Of a stretch of DNA of 64,000 nucleotides, positions 36,761-44,821 are shown piece after piece. Both the position numbers and the translations under genes were made by a program. Source of the stretch: Streptomyces sp. LHD-70 (lineage in GTDB: Bacteria; Actinomycetota; Actinomycetes; Streptomycetales; Streptomycetaceae); assembly GCF_031157275.1 (NCBI RefSeq), contig NZ_JAVIFW010000006.1, positions 310,001-374,000 on the forward strand. Reading direction: 5' to 3'. How positions within the stretch are numbered: position 1 is the stretch's first letter; every line of letters begins with the position of its first letter. The notes beneath the pieces were generated by a model. It was not told the DNA's origin, did not search any database, and saw only the letters and a program-made list of their open reading frames with translations.

Positions 36761-36828
36761 TGCTGGCCCGGTGTCAGAGATAGTGCTGGCCTGGTGTCAG
36801 GGATCGTGCTGGCCAGGTTTCAGAGACA
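36737..36828. repeat. 23-bp tandem array beginning inside the binding-protein gene
   Basis: Four copies of a 23-bp unit starting GTGCTGGCC(C/T/A)GGT run in phase. The first unit encodes the last residues VLARYQR of the binding protein and its stop codon. The following three are diverged copies of the same coding piece beyond the stop. Probably tandem duplication of a gene end. Confidence 0.92.
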
Positions 36829-36910
36829 GGGGGCCGCGCCGCCTGCCGCAGCCGCTGTGTGTGCTGCGGCAGAGGTGCCGCGTGCCGCGAGACGCTGCGT
36901 CTTAAAAAGC

Positions 36911-36940
36911 TTGCACGAGACGTATCGTCTCGCGTACTGT
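36911..36940 (+). promoter_or_regulatory. Promoter with TetR-type dyad in the spacer
   Basis: TTGCAC (36911-36916) and TACTGT (36935-36940) form a sigma-70-like promoter with an 18-base spacer. The spacer holds CGAGACG-TAT-CGTCTCG (36916-36932), a 7-3-7 perfect dyad like a TetR-family operator. Start of transcription would be about 7 bases later, at the glycosyltransferase ATG (36948), so the mRNA should be leaderless or nearly so. Confidence 0.75.
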
Positions 36941-36947
36941 GCTCGTC

Positions 36948-38150
36948 ATGACCACTCCCCAGCGTGCCCATGTCGCCATGTTCTCCATCGCCGCCCACGG
37001 GCACGTCAACCCGAGCCTCGAAGTGATCCGCGAGCTCGTCGCCCGAGGGCACCGGGTCACGTACGCGATCCCGCACATCTTCGAGGAGAAGGTGGCCGAG
37101 ACCGGCGCGGAACCCGTCCTCTACACCACGACCCTTCCCTCGCCGGACGACGATCCGGAGGCCTGGGGCACCACACTGATCGACAACATCGAGCCGTTCT
37201 TCAAGGATGCGGTCAACGCCCTGCCGCAGCTCGCCAAGGCCTACGAGGGTGACGAGCCCGACCTCGTCCTTTACGACATCACGTCCTACCCGGCGCGGGT
37301 CCTCGCTCGGCGCTGGGGAGTGCCGGAGATCTCCCTGTCGCCGAACCTGGTGGCGTGGGAGGGGTACCACGAGGAGGTGGGCGAGCCCCTCTACCGGGAC
37401 CTGAAGGCGAGCGAGCGCGGACAGGCGTACTTCGCGAACTTCGAGGCCTGGCTGCAGGAGAACGGCATCACCCAGGGCCACGACGCCTTCGTGGGCCGCC
37501 CGCCGCGTTCCCTCGTACTGATCCCCAAGGCGCTGCAGCCGAACGCCGACCGGGTCGACGAGAGCGTGTACACCTTCGTCGGTGCGTGCCAGGGTGACCG
37601 GTCCGCGCAGGGCGACTGGCAGCGGCCGGCCGAGGCCGAGAAGGGCGTTCTGGTCTCGCTCGGTTCGTCGTTCACCAAGCAGCCGGCGTTCTACCGGGAG
37701 TGCATCGGGGCGTTCGGTGACTTGCCGGGCTGGCACCTGGTGCTGCAGATCGGTCAGCACGTCGACGAGAGCGAGCTCGGCGAGATCCCGGCCAACGTCG
37801 AAGTGCGCCGCTGGGTGCCGCAGTTGGCGATCCTGAAGGAGGCCGACGCGTTCATCACCCACGCCGGAGCGGGCGGCAGCCAGGAGGGACTGGCCACCGC
37901 GACGCCGATGGTGGCCGTGCCGCAGGCCGTCGACCAGCCGGGCAACGCCGACATGCTGCAGGGGCTCGGCGTGGCCCGGCACATCCCGACCGAGGAGGCG
38001 ACGGCGGACGTGCTCCGTCGAGTCGTGCTCGAACTCGTCGAGGACCCCGAGGTGGCGCGCCGACTGCAGGTCATCCAGGAGCAGATGGCGACCGAGGGCG
38101 GGACCCGGCGGGCCGCCGACCTGATCGAGGCCGCACTGCCTCAGCGGTAG
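36948..38150 (+). CDS. Macrolide glycosyltransferase-like (MGT-family) GT1 enzyme
   Basis: A 400-residue GT1 enzyme of the OleD/MGT macrolide-glucosylating type. The N-terminal [22 protein letters not shown] binds the acceptor, and the C-terminal donor-binding motif shows [21 protein letters not shown] followed by [21 protein letters not shown]. Such enzymes add glucose to macrolides and other natural products, inactivating them. A tight, dyad-controlled promoter just before the ATG suggests drug-inducible expression. It begins with [13 protein letters not shown]; a longer ATG three codons upstream is unlikely. Confidence 0.9.
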   Translation: MTTPQRAHVAMFSIAAHGHVNPSLEVIRELVARGHRVTYAIPHIFEEKVAETGAEPVLYTTTLPSPDDDPEAWGTTLIDNIEPFFKDAVNALPQLAKAYEGDEPDLVLYDITSYPARVLARRWGVPEISLSPNLVAWEGYHEEVGEPLYRDLKASERGQAYFANFEAWLQENGITQGHDAFVGRPPRSLVLIPKALQPNADRVDESVYTFVGACQGDRSAQGDWQRPAEAEKGVLVSLGSSFTKQPAFYRECIGAFGDLPGWHLVLQIGQHVDESELGEIPANVEVRRWVPQLAILKEADAFITHAGAGGSQEGLATATPMVAVPQAVDQPGNADMLQGLGVARHIPTEEATADVLRRVVLELVEDPEVARRLQVIQEQMATEGGTRRAADLIEAALPQR

Positions 38151-38166
38151 CCGGTGACGCCCAGGA

Positions 38167-38214
38167 GGGCCAGAGGCTTGGAGTGGTAACGCTCAGGTAA
38201 CAGGCCTCTGGTCC
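38167..38214. terminator. Hairpin downstream of the glycosyltransferase
   Basis: CCAGAGGC (38170-38177) pairs with GCCTCTGG (38204-38211), extended by three further pairs including one G-U, across a 26-base loop. It sits 16 bases past the glycosyltransferase stop and probably ends its transcript. Confidence 0.6.
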
Positions 38215-38248
38215 AGCAAGGGCATTGACTCGTCTGGGATCTACGACC

Positions 38249-38266
38249 CTTACCCCCGGGTAAAGG
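38249..38266. promoter_or_regulatory. Dyad upstream of the CDP-alcohol transferase gene
   Basis: CCTTACCCCCGGGTAAAGG is a near-perfect inverted repeat 80 bases before the start codon. It may be an operator; TTGACT at about 38225-38230 is a -35-like hexamer nearby. Purely a sequence observation. Confidence 0.4.
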
Positions 38267-38346
38267 TTGTACGCATCGCTTCTTGTGCCTTGGGTAACGA
38301 CCTTCTTAGCGTGAAGTGAATTCCACTCGAACGCCAGGAAGTTGAC

Positions 38347-39420
38347 ATGCGCCGAGACATACCGCCTCTCTCCGAGGTACGCCGCATCACCGAGAAGAAG
38401 CGCGACGCCTGGTGGACGGTGCTCCTGGTCGATCCGGTCGCGACGCCGCTGGTGCGGCAGACCGCGATGCGCACCCGGATCACTCCGAACCAGATCACGT
38501 GGGGCGCGTTCCTTCTCGGCCTCGTGTCCGCCGCGTGCTTCGCCATGGCCGACTGGCGCTGGATGATCGCGGGCGCCGTCGTCTACCACCTGAGCTTCAT
38601 CCTCGACTGCATGGACGGCAAGGTCGCGCGCCTGACCGGTACCGGTTCGGTCTTCGGCGCCTGGCTCGACTTCGTCTTCGACCGGATCAGAGTCATGGTC
38701 TGCTCGATCGCCCTGATGGCGGGCCAGTACCAGCGGACCGGCGAGACCATCTACATCTGGCTGTCGCTCGTCGTGATCGGCCTCGACACGCTTCGGTACA
38801 TCAACTCCCTCGAGATCTTCAAGATCCGCCACTCCATGCGCAAGCAGATCAAGTCGCGCATGCGCGAGGCCCGACGGGCCGAGAACCAGGCGGAACTGGC
38901 CTTCATGGAAGACCTGTTGCGCGACAACCCCGCGGCGGACATCGAGCAGGACCTTCAGGCGGCGCGCGGCGGTCTCGCGCAGCGCACGGTGGGCGTGGGC
39001 GCTGACGGGGTCGAAGGGGCTGATGGCGTCCCCGGAGCCGAAAGGGCTGACGTTGTTGCGGGAGCCGACGAGGTTGAGGGGGCGTCGGCTGAGCCCTCCG
39101 CCGCATCCCCCGCTGCGGCCCAGGCTCAAGTCATCGACCTGCACCAGGAGTTCCGCCACCGCTTTCCGTGGTACCTGCGCTGCCGTTCGTATCTCCTGAG
39201 CAAGCGGATCCGTACACACCTCGTGAGTGGGATCGAGTTCCAGATGGGCGTCTTCATGATCGGCCCGCTCTTCGACGTGGTGATTCCGGCGACGATCATC
39301 TCTGGCGCACTGCTGCTCGTCTTCGAACTCGCCATCATCTACAAGCTGTTGCTCTCCACTCGTGACTTTACGCGTACGATCGACAGCTTTGAGCAGCGAA
39401 AGCTCGCGGCTGCCGCCTGA
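38347..39420 (+). CDS. CDP-alcohol phosphatidyltransferase-family membrane protein
   Basis: A 357-residue membrane enzyme with the CDP-alcohol phosphotransferase motif DCMDGKVARLTGTG...GAWLDFVFDR (two metal-binding Asp pairs, about 97-121). Membrane helices flank it (about 47-85 and 128-155). After the catalytic core comes an unusual insertion (about 170-260) that includes a Gly/Ala/Glu/Val-rich stretch (GVEGADGVPGAERADVVAG), followed by more helices. It probably makes a phospholipid or a related phosphodiester in the membrane. AGGAAG precedes the ATG. The substrate is unknown. Confidence 0.85.
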   Translation: MRRDIPPLSEVRRITEKKRDAWWTVLLVDPVATPLVRQTAMRTRITPNQITWGAFLLGLVSAACFAMADWRWMIAGAVVYHLSFILDCMDGKVARLTGTGSVFGAWLDFVFDRIRVMVCSIALMAGQYQRTGETIYIWLSLVVIGLDTLRYINSLEIFKIRHSMRKQIKSRMREARRAENQAELAFMEDLLRDNPAADIEQDLQAARGGLAQRTVGVGADGVEGADGVPGAERADVVAGADEVEGASAEPSAASPAAAQAQVIDLHQEFRHRFPWYLRCRSYLLSKRIRTHLVSGIEFQMGVFMIGPLFDVVIPATIISGALLLVFELAIIYKLLLSTRDFTRTIDSFEQRKLAAAA

Positions 39421-39518
39421 GGTTTCCGATTCTGCGCGGCTGTCTGACCTGATGGCTCCAGCTCTGTCGTGATTTGCAACTGACCTTTCCGGCCACTTGT
39501 TTCGGCCGTTCGGGAGGG

Positions 39519-39565
39519 TCTCAGGGATTTCCCTGAGAGGCGCTCTGCGTTATGCGCAGAGCGCC
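39519..39565. terminator. Tandem terminator hairpins
   Basis: TCTCAGGG-ATTT-CCCTGAGA (39519-39538) is directly followed by an 11-bp perfect stem GGCGCTCTGCG-TTATG-CGCAGAGCGCC (39539-39565) and then CTATTTGTTATT. This is a strong intrinsic terminator for the CDP-alcohol transferase gene. Confidence 0.92.
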
Positions 39566-39653
39566 CTATTTGTTATTACGGAACCTTGTTGAACAAGTCA
39601 CAGCTGTATGTAGGTATTGATCTGCGCGCGTCAATCCGACAGGGTTTCGTCCC

Positions 39654-39686
39654 AACCCCCGGAGATCTTCCGGATCTACGGGGGTT
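39654..39686 (+). promoter_or_regulatory. 5'-leader stem-loop of the subtilase gene
   Basis: AACCCCCG pairs with CGGGGGTT, and AGATC with GATCT inside it, giving a 13-bp hairpin with one mismatch. It lies 54 bases before the ATG of the protease and is not followed by a U-run, so it is probably an mRNA stability or attenuation element rather than a terminator. Confidence 0.45.
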
Positions 39687-39740
39687 GAGGCAGTAACGCT
39701 TACCCCCCACAACCCCCACACCACGAGGAGACCCCTCTTC

Positions 39741-40949
39741 ATGGCAACTCACAAGCGTGCTCGTTCCCTCAAGCTCACCGCGGCGATAGCCACCGCTGCA
39801 ACCGCAGTGGGTGTCACCGTCTTCGCGACCTCCTTCGCCGGTGCCGCGCCGGTGGCCGAGGGCAAGATCTACGGTGCGAACGCCAAGGGCGCTGTGTCCG
39901 GCAGCTACATCGTCATGCTCGACGACAAGGCCAACAAGAGCAGCAAGAAGGACCTCGCCAAGGAGTACGGCGGCACCCTCAAGCGCAACTACGACTCGGC
40001 CGTCAACGGCTTCTCCGCCTCCGGCCTTTCGGAGACCGAGGCCAAGCGCCTGGCCGCCGACCCGTCCGTGTCGAAGGTCGTGCAGAACAAGAAGTTCACG
40101 ATCAACGCCACCCAGGACAACCCGCCGTCGTGGGGCCTGGACCGCATCGACCAGGCCGACACCGAGGGCGACAAGAAGTACACGTACCCCGACGCCGCCG
40201 GTGAGGGTGTCACCGCGTACGTCATCGACACCGGTGTCCGCATCAGCCACAAGGACTTCGAGGGTCGCGCCGAGCACGGCTTCGACGCCGTCGACAACGA
40301 CGACAGCGCCGACGACGGCAACGGTCACGGCACGCACGTCGCCGGCACCATCGCGGGCGCCTCCCACGGTGTCGCCAAGAAGGCCAAGATCGTCGCCGTC
40401 CGCGTTCTGGATGACAACGGCTCCGGCACCACCGAGGGCGTCGTCGCCGGCATCGACTGGGTCACCGAGAACCACCAGGGCCCGTCCGTCGCCAACATGA
40501 GCCTCGGCGGCGGCGCCGACGAGGCCCTCGACGAGGCCGTCCGCAAGTCCATCGCGGCCGGTGTCACCTACGGTGTCGCCGCGGGCAACGAGTCCTCGGA
40601 TGCCGGACAGGGCTCCCCGGCGCGCGTGAAGGAGGCCATCACCGTCGCCTCCTCCACCAACACCGATGAGCAGTCGGACTTCTCCAACTTCGGTGAGGTC
40701 GTGGACATCTACGCTCCGGGCTCGGACATCACGTCCGCCTGGAACACCGGTGACGACGCCACCAACACCATCTCCGGTACGTCGATGGCGACCCCGCACG
40801 TCGTGGGTGCCGCCGCCGTCTACCTCGGCGGTCACCAGGACGCCACGCCGGAGCAGGTCGCCACGGCGCTGTCCGAGGGTGCCACCCCGGACAAGATCAC
40901 CAACCCGAGCGAGGGCACGCCGAACAAGCTGCTCAAGGTCGTCGAGTAA
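39741..40949 (+). CDS. Secreted S8-family (subtilisin/proteinase K-like) serine protease
   Basis: A 402-residue secreted protease. A signal peptide (about 1-35, ending FAGAAP) is followed by an I9-type propeptide inhibitor (about 53-123) and the mature catalytic domain from about 127 (NPPSWGLDRIDQ). Catalytic residues: Asp163 (VIDTGV), His196 (GNGHGTHVAG), Ser348 (GTSMATPH), with oxyanion Asn283 (AAGNES). It is of the proteinase K-like, extracellular nutrient-scavenging type, typical of Streptomyces. Ribosome site GAGGAG is 12 bases upstream of the ATG. A large stem-loop lies in its leader. Confidence 0.94.
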   Translation: MATHKRARSLKLTAAIATAATAVGVTVFATSFAGAAPVAEGKIYGANAKGAVSGSYIVMLDDKANKSSKKDLAKEYGGTLKRNYDSAVNGFSASGLSETEAKRLAADPSVSKVVQNKKFTINATQDNPPSWGLDRIDQADTEGDKKYTYPDAAGEGVTAYVIDTGVRISHKDFEGRAEHGFDAVDNDDSADDGNGHGTHVAGTIAGASHGVAKKAKIVAVRVLDDNGSGTTEGVVAGIDWVTENHQGPSVANMSLGGGADEALDEAVRKSIAAGVTYGVAAGNESSDAGQGSPARVKEAITVASSTNTDEQSDFSNFGEVVDIYAPGSDITSAWNTGDDATNTISGTSMATPHVVGAAAVYLGGHQDATPEQVATALSEGATPDKITNPSEGTPNKLLKVVE

Positions 40950-40973
40950 CACCTCCTCGTTGTGCTGACAGCC

Positions 40974-41012
40974 CCTCGGCCGACCGTACTTGTGGTGCCG
41001 GTCTGGCCGAGG
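40974..41012. terminator. Terminator hairpin after the protease
   Basis: CCTCGGCC pairs with GGCCGAGG (40974-40981 and 41005-41012), with ACC/GGT extending it inside. Follows the protease stop by 25 bases. Confidence 0.75.
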
Positions 41013-41144
41013 TGCCGAGGCGAATTCCGGCGCCCGGGTCGGGGACGACCTCCCGGACCTGGCGTCGCGACCGAACCTCACAGCGCAGTGAAGCCTCCCG
41101 GGGCCTGCTTCCCCGGGCTCCGGGAGACTTCTCAGGACCGGCGG

Positions 41145-41175
41145 CCGTCGTGCCAACCCCCACGGGGCACGACGG
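41145..41175. terminator. Second hairpin between protease and DUF1697 gene
   Basis: CCGTCGTGCC pairs perfectly with GGCACGACGG with an 11-base loop, followed by TCGCCTTTCTG. Likely a back-up terminator; the promoter of the next gene must lie between here and 41231. Confidence 0.75.
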
Positions 41176-41230
41176 TCGCCTTTCTGCGCGTGGTCCGCGA
41201 CTCGTGGGCGGGCCTGTCTAGGGTGTGGCC

Positions 41231-41776
41231 ATGACGATGTACGCGGCGCTGCTTCGTGGGATCAATGTGGGCGGCCACAAGAAAGTCCCGATGGCCGAAC
41301 TCAGGTCTCTCCTCTCGGACATGGGCTTCGGGGGCGTCCGCACCCATCTGCAGAGCGGAAACGCCGTCTTCGACAGCGGCCACGGGGACGAGGACTCTCT
41401 CGCCACCGAGATCTCCACGGCGCTCGCGGAGCACTTCGGCTTCGCCGTCGACGTCCTGGTCCGCGACGGTGACTATCTGCAGGCCGTCGTCGACGCCTGC
41501 CCCTTTCCCGCGGACAGGCTCGAACCGAAGCAGCTGCACGTCACCTACTTCTCCGAGCAGGTGCGACCCGAACAGCTCGCCTCCGTGGACCCCTTGGAGT
41601 TCGCGCCGGAGGACTACAAGCTCGGCGACCGGGCGCTGTACCTCCACGCTCCGGAGGGCCTCGGCCGCTCCAAGCTCGCCGTGGTGCTCGCCCGGCCCGC
41701 GCTGCTGAAGGGCGTCATCGCCACCAGCCGGAACTGGAACACCGTCCTCAAACTCGCGGAGCTCACCCATGACTGA
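41231..41776 (+). CDS. DUF1697 protein
   Basis: A 181-residue protein with the DUF1697 signature YAALLRGINVGGHKKVPMAE at the N-terminus, then LRSLLSDMGFGGVRTHLQSG and the C-terminal TSRNWNTVLKL. The family is widespread and its function is unknown; it has a nucleotide-binding-like alpha/beta architecture. The start at ATG 41231 is preceded by GTG two codons earlier. Its 3' end overlaps the next gene's start by 8 bases. Confidence 0.88.
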   Translation: MTMYAALLRGINVGGHKKVPMAELRSLLSDMGFGGVRTHLQSGNAVFDSGHGDEDSLATEISTALAEHFGFAVDVLVRDGDYLQAVVDACPFPADRLEPKQLHVTYFSEQVRPEQLASVDPLEFAPEDYKLGDRALYLHAPEGLGRSKLAVVLARPALLKGVIATSRNWNTVLKLAELTHD

Positions 41777-42143
41777 GACCTCGCCCGCCGTGGAGGCCGC
41801 CATCGAGGGTGAACTGCGCCTGCTCGCTCCCGAAGTGCGCCGCTCTCCCGAGCTGCTCGGCGCACTTCTCCATCCCGAGTTCTCGGAGATCGGCGCATCC
41901 GGACGATGCTGGGACCGCGAAGGGATCATCGCCGCGCTCTCCGCGCAGGCCGAACCGGGGCACCGACCCATCACCACCTCCCGGATGCGTGGCGTCCGGC
42001 TTGCGGACGACCTGGTCCATCTGACCTTCGACACTGACGACAACGGGCGTACGGCGCATCGGAGTTCCCTGTGGCGGCTCACTCGAAAGGGTTGGCTCCT
42101 CTGGTTCCACCAGGGCACGCCGTTCGCGGGCAGTTCGGAGTAA
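41769..42143 (+). CDS. DUF4440/NTF2-like protein
   Basis: A 124-residue protein of the DUF4440/SnoaL-type NTF2-like fold: EAAIEGELRLLAPEVRRSPE forms the first helix, LLGALLHPEFSEIGASGRCWDR the beginning of the pocket, and WRLTRKGWLLWFHQGTPF the C-terminal sheet. It overlaps the DUF1697 gene by 8 bases, so it is translationally coupled. NTF2-like proteins bind or act on small molecules; the substrate is unknown. Confidence 0.85.
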   Translation: MTETSPAVEAAIEGELRLLAPEVRRSPELLGALLHPEFSEIGASGRCWDREGIIAALSAQAEPGHRPITTSRMRGVRLADDLVHLTFDTDDNGRTAHRSSLWRLTRKGWLLWFHQGTPFAGSSE

Positions 42144-42271
42144 TTCGGGCTGACTCGCCCTCACTCTCATCGCGGTCGCACTCGACCGCATCTGACCAGC
42201 TGAGCGTCCGAGCGGCTGGGTGCTTGTGCCTCGTGGCGTCCGCGGTGGCGTCCGCGGTGGCGTCCGTGGTG

Positions 42272-42314
42272 TCGTCGGCGGGCTGTCGAAATCGCTTCGG
42301 CAGCCCGCCGACGA
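42272..42314. terminator. Strong terminator hairpin, 14-bp plus 4-bp stem
   Basis: TCGTCGGCGGGCTG (42272-42285) pairs perfectly with 42301-42314; an inner CGAA/TTCG tetramer pairs across a one-base mismatch. It ends the DUF1697-DUF4440 transcript. Just before it, three tandem copies of GTGGCGTCCGCG (42232-42270) occur. Confidence 0.85.
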
Positions 42315-42476
42315 GTTAGCCGGACGAGTTATCCACAGGAATTGATGCTTCCGGATAGAGATCGTCGTTTCGGTCTAGCGTGGGCGATGCCTGGACGGGA
42401 GAGGCCGACGCACGGCCGTCCCGACCATCGGCGCGCGACATTCACGAAGCACGAAATTCCTTACGGGGGTGAGGAG
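42315..42476. other. Promoter region of the GT2 locus
   Basis: Contains a GAAATTCCTTACGG-like AT-richer patch and the GGGGGTGAGGAG ribosome site before ATG 42477. No gene; no further structure seen. Confidence 0.4.
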
Positions 42477-42794
42477 ATGCACGGGGGATTGCCGTTCATC
42501 GGCATCAGCACACTCGTCTACGGCCTGGTCGGGTTGGTCGCCTTGACGATCAGCGTCGTCCGGATGCGGATGGGAGAAGGGGAGGAGCCCGAGGCTCGGA
42601 CGCGGGCGGAACCGCCTTCCGGGACAGCAGCACATACGCACCCGCGCACGCCGAGCTGGGCAGAGCCCCGGGCCAGGTCCAGGTATCGGCGGAGGAGGTC
42701 GGCCTCCAGGGCCCGGCCTTGCTCAAACGGCCCACGGCACCGGCGCAACGACGCGGCCAAGGCTCTGGCGACCACCGGGGGAGAAACACGATGA
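42477..42794 (+). CDS. Short membrane ORF, probably the frameshifted N-terminal anchor of the next GT2
   Basis: As written, 105 residues: a single membrane helix (about 7-30, FIGISTLVYGLVGLVALTIS) then an unlikely Arg/Pro-rich tail. Third-position GC is high up to about 42597 and then drops, while it becomes high in the frame of the glycosyltransferase. One missing base near 42597-42606 would join MHGGLPFIGISTLVYGLVG... with a linker (DAGGTAFRDSSTYAPAHAEL...) and the GT2 as one protein. Related actinobacterial GT2 enzymes do begin with such a helix. As sequenced, its stop TGA overlaps the ATG of the GT2 (ATGA). Confidence 0.55.
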   Translation: MHGGLPFIGISTLVYGLVGLVALTISVVRMRMGEGEEPEARTRAEPPSGTAAHTHPRTPSWAEPRARSRYRRRRSASRARPCSNGPRHRRNDAAKALATTGGETR

Positions 42795-43927
42795 GGACGC
42801 CGCCGACGAGCCGGACAACAACAACCGAACAGTCAGGCGGGGCACTCTCCGGCCGGTCTCTGGGCGTCACCGTCGTAGTGCCCGCGCACAACGAGGAAGC
42901 AGGCCTGCCGGCAACCCTTGAGTCGCTGGCCGCGCAGACCGTGCGACCGGAGCAGGTCATCGTGGTGGACGACGCCTCGGATGACCGCACAGGCGAGGTC
43001 GCCGCGGCGTACGGAGCGAGGGTCCTGCGGCCACCCCGGAACCAGGGCAGCAAGGCCAAGGCGCAGAACTACGCCCTGCCTTACTGCACAACGGAGCTGA
43101 TCCTCGCGGTCGACGCGGACACGGTCCTCGCGCCCGACTACATCGAGCGCACCATCGGCGTATTCGACGACCCCGATGTGGCGATCGCGGCCGGCAACGT
43201 CCAGACGCGGTTCACCCGCACGATCTGGGAGCGCGGCAGGTCCGTCGAGTATCTCTTCGGCTTCCACTGGCACCGGCCGATCCAGCATGCGGCGGGCAGC
43301 CCCATGGTGTGCTCCGGCTGCTGCTCGGTGTTCCGCTGGAGCGACCTGAGGACCGCGGGCGGGTTCCCGGAACGCACCATCGTCGAGGACATGGACTTCA
43401 CCTGGTCCCGGCAGATCGAGGGGCGCCGCGCGGTCTACGTGAGCGATGCCGTGGCCTGGGCCGCGGACCCGGATACGCTCACGTATCTGCGCAAGCAGGT
43501 CTGGCGGTGGATGGCGGGCTTCTGCCAGAACGTCCGGCTGCACCTGCCGCGTCTGATGAAGGCGAAGCCGATGCTGGCGCTGTGGGTGCTGCTGGCTCTG
43601 GCCGAGATCATCACGGCTCCGCTGTGGCTGGCCACACCGTTCCTGGTGGCCGCGTCCGGTACGCAGTCGTTCGCCGAGGCTTTCGCCTGGTGGTTGGGCG
43701 CCGAGACGCTCCTCACGCTGCCACCGCTGGTGTACGCCGCGCGCAGACGACGGCTGTCACTGCTCGGGGTCCTGCGGAACGTGCCGTGTGTGTATGCGAC
43801 GAAGGCGGTGAATCTGGTGTACGCGTGGAAGGCCCTCGTCGTCGAACTGATCCTGGTGCCTTTGAAGTTGGCGAAGGGACTCACGGTCTACGAGAAGGGG
43901 CGTCCCGTGCTCGCGGCGCCTGTCTGA
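42791..43927 (+). CDS. Membrane family 2 glycosyltransferase
   Basis: A 378-residue GT2 processive-type enzyme of the hyaluronan/poly-GlcNAc synthase shape. VTVVVPAHNEEAGLPATLES opens the GT-A domain; DADT (VDADTVLAPDY) binds the sugar nucleotide and metal; EDMD (IVEDMDFTW) is the catalytic base region; QVWRW (the QxxRW motif) is at about residue 237; two or three C-terminal helices follow. The N-terminal anchor probably lies in the preceding frame (see 42477-42794). The product is likely an extracellular polysaccharide or glycolipid. The lack of a co-transcribed export gene is noted. Confidence 0.88.
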   Translation: MRTPPTSRTTTTEQSGGALSGRSLGVTVVVPAHNEEAGLPATLESLAAQTVRPEQVIVVDDASDDRTGEVAAAYGARVLRPPRNQGSKAKAQNYALPYCTTELILAVDADTVLAPDYIERTIGVFDDPDVAIAAGNVQTRFTRTIWERGRSVEYLFGFHWHRPIQHAAGSPMVCSGCCSVFRWSDLRTAGGFPERTIVEDMDFTWSRQIEGRRAVYVSDAVAWAADPDTLTYLRKQVWRWMAGFCQNVRLHLPRLMKAKPMLALWVLLALAEIITAPLWLATPFLVAASGTQSFAEAFAWWLGAETLLTLPPLVYAARRRRLSLLGVLRNVPCVYATKAVNLVYAWKALVVELILVPLKLAKGLTVYEKGRPVLAAPV

Positions 43928-44008
43928 GCCGTTAGCCCTCCGAGTCGCCCGAGCCGAGCCGAGCCGTCCGAGCCGACCCGGCCGAGTGGCGGCGCCGCCC
44001 GAGTCTCC

Positions 44009-44815
44009 TCAGGCGGACATCGCCACAGCCACCGTGGAAACCGACGCCGCCGAGTCGTACCGGGTCAGCAGCAGCCGCGCCAGCTTCGGTGCGGGGCCGA
44101 GGGCATCGGCGAGGACGTCCGCGCCGGCCTCGCGGGCGCCGCGGGCGATCCGGTCGGGCAGGAAGCCGGGCGCGATGACGTACGGCGCGACCGCCACCCG
44201 GCGGACGCCCTCGGCACGGAGCTCGCGGACGGCGTCCTCGGTGCGGGGCAGAGATGCGGAGGCGAACGCAGGCCGCACGGCACACCAACCGGTGCGCCGC
44301 CACTCCCGCGCGATTTCTGCGATCACTGCGATCGCCTCCGGGTCCGTGGAGCCCGCCGAGGCCAGGACGACCCCGGTCGAGCCCTTGTCGCCGGGCCCCA
44401 GGCCCGCCTCGTACAGCCGCTGCTCCAGTGCGTCGAGGAGCAGCGGGGAGGGGCCGAGTACGTCGGCCTGGCGTATCCGCAGCTGCGGCAGGCGGGTGGT
44501 CGCCTCGTGCAGGACGGCGGGGATGTCCGCCTTGGCGTGGAAGGCGCGGGTGAGCAGCAGCGGCAGGGCCACGACGTCACGTACTCCGTCGGCGGCGAGG
44601 CCTTCGAGGACCCCGGTCACCGAGGGGGCGTTGAAGTCCAGGAAGCCGGTCTCCACCCGGAGACCCGGGCGCAGCGACCGGACGCGGCGCACCAGGGCCT
44701 GCACGGTCGCGGCGTGGCGCGGGTCCCGGCTGCCGTGGGCGACGACGAGCAGGACGGGCGCGGACCGGCCCTGGCCTGGGCGGACGGTGTGCGGCGGAAG
44801 GCTCAGGTGGCGCAT
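44009..44815 (-). CDS. Sirohydrochlorin ferrochelatase (CbiX-type)
   Basis: A 268-residue CbiX-like chelatase with two tandem half-domains. The N-terminal motif VLLVVAHGSRDPRH contains the metal-binding His; LPLLLTRAFHAKADIP carries a second His; the second repeat reads VVLASAGSTDPEA and VAPYVIAPGFLPDR. It inserts iron into sirohydrochlorin for the siroheme of the sulfite reductase encoded in the same operon, which explains its place as the final gene. Stop 44009; 6 bases separate it from the ABC permease gene upstream in the operon. Confidence 0.87.
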   Translation of the reverse strand: MRHLSLPPHTVRPGQGRSAPVLLVVAHGSRDPRHAATVQALVRRVRSLRPGLRVETGFLDFNAPSVTGVLEGLAADGVRDVVALPLLLTRAFHAKADIPAVLHEATTRLPQLRIRQADVLGPSPLLLDALEQRLYEAGLGPGDKGSTGVVLASAGSTDPEAIAVIAEIAREWRRTGWCAVRPAFASASLPRTEDAVRELRAEGVRRVAVAPYVIAPGFLPDRIARGAREAGADVLADALGPAPKLARLLLTRYDSAASVSTVAVAMSA

Positions 44816-44821
44816 GACGGT

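Noticed and set aside
41231..42143. Toxin-antitoxin pair (two small overlapping genes)
   Set aside because: Sizes (181 and 124 residues) and motifs fit DUF1697 and an NTF2-like protein, not known toxin families.
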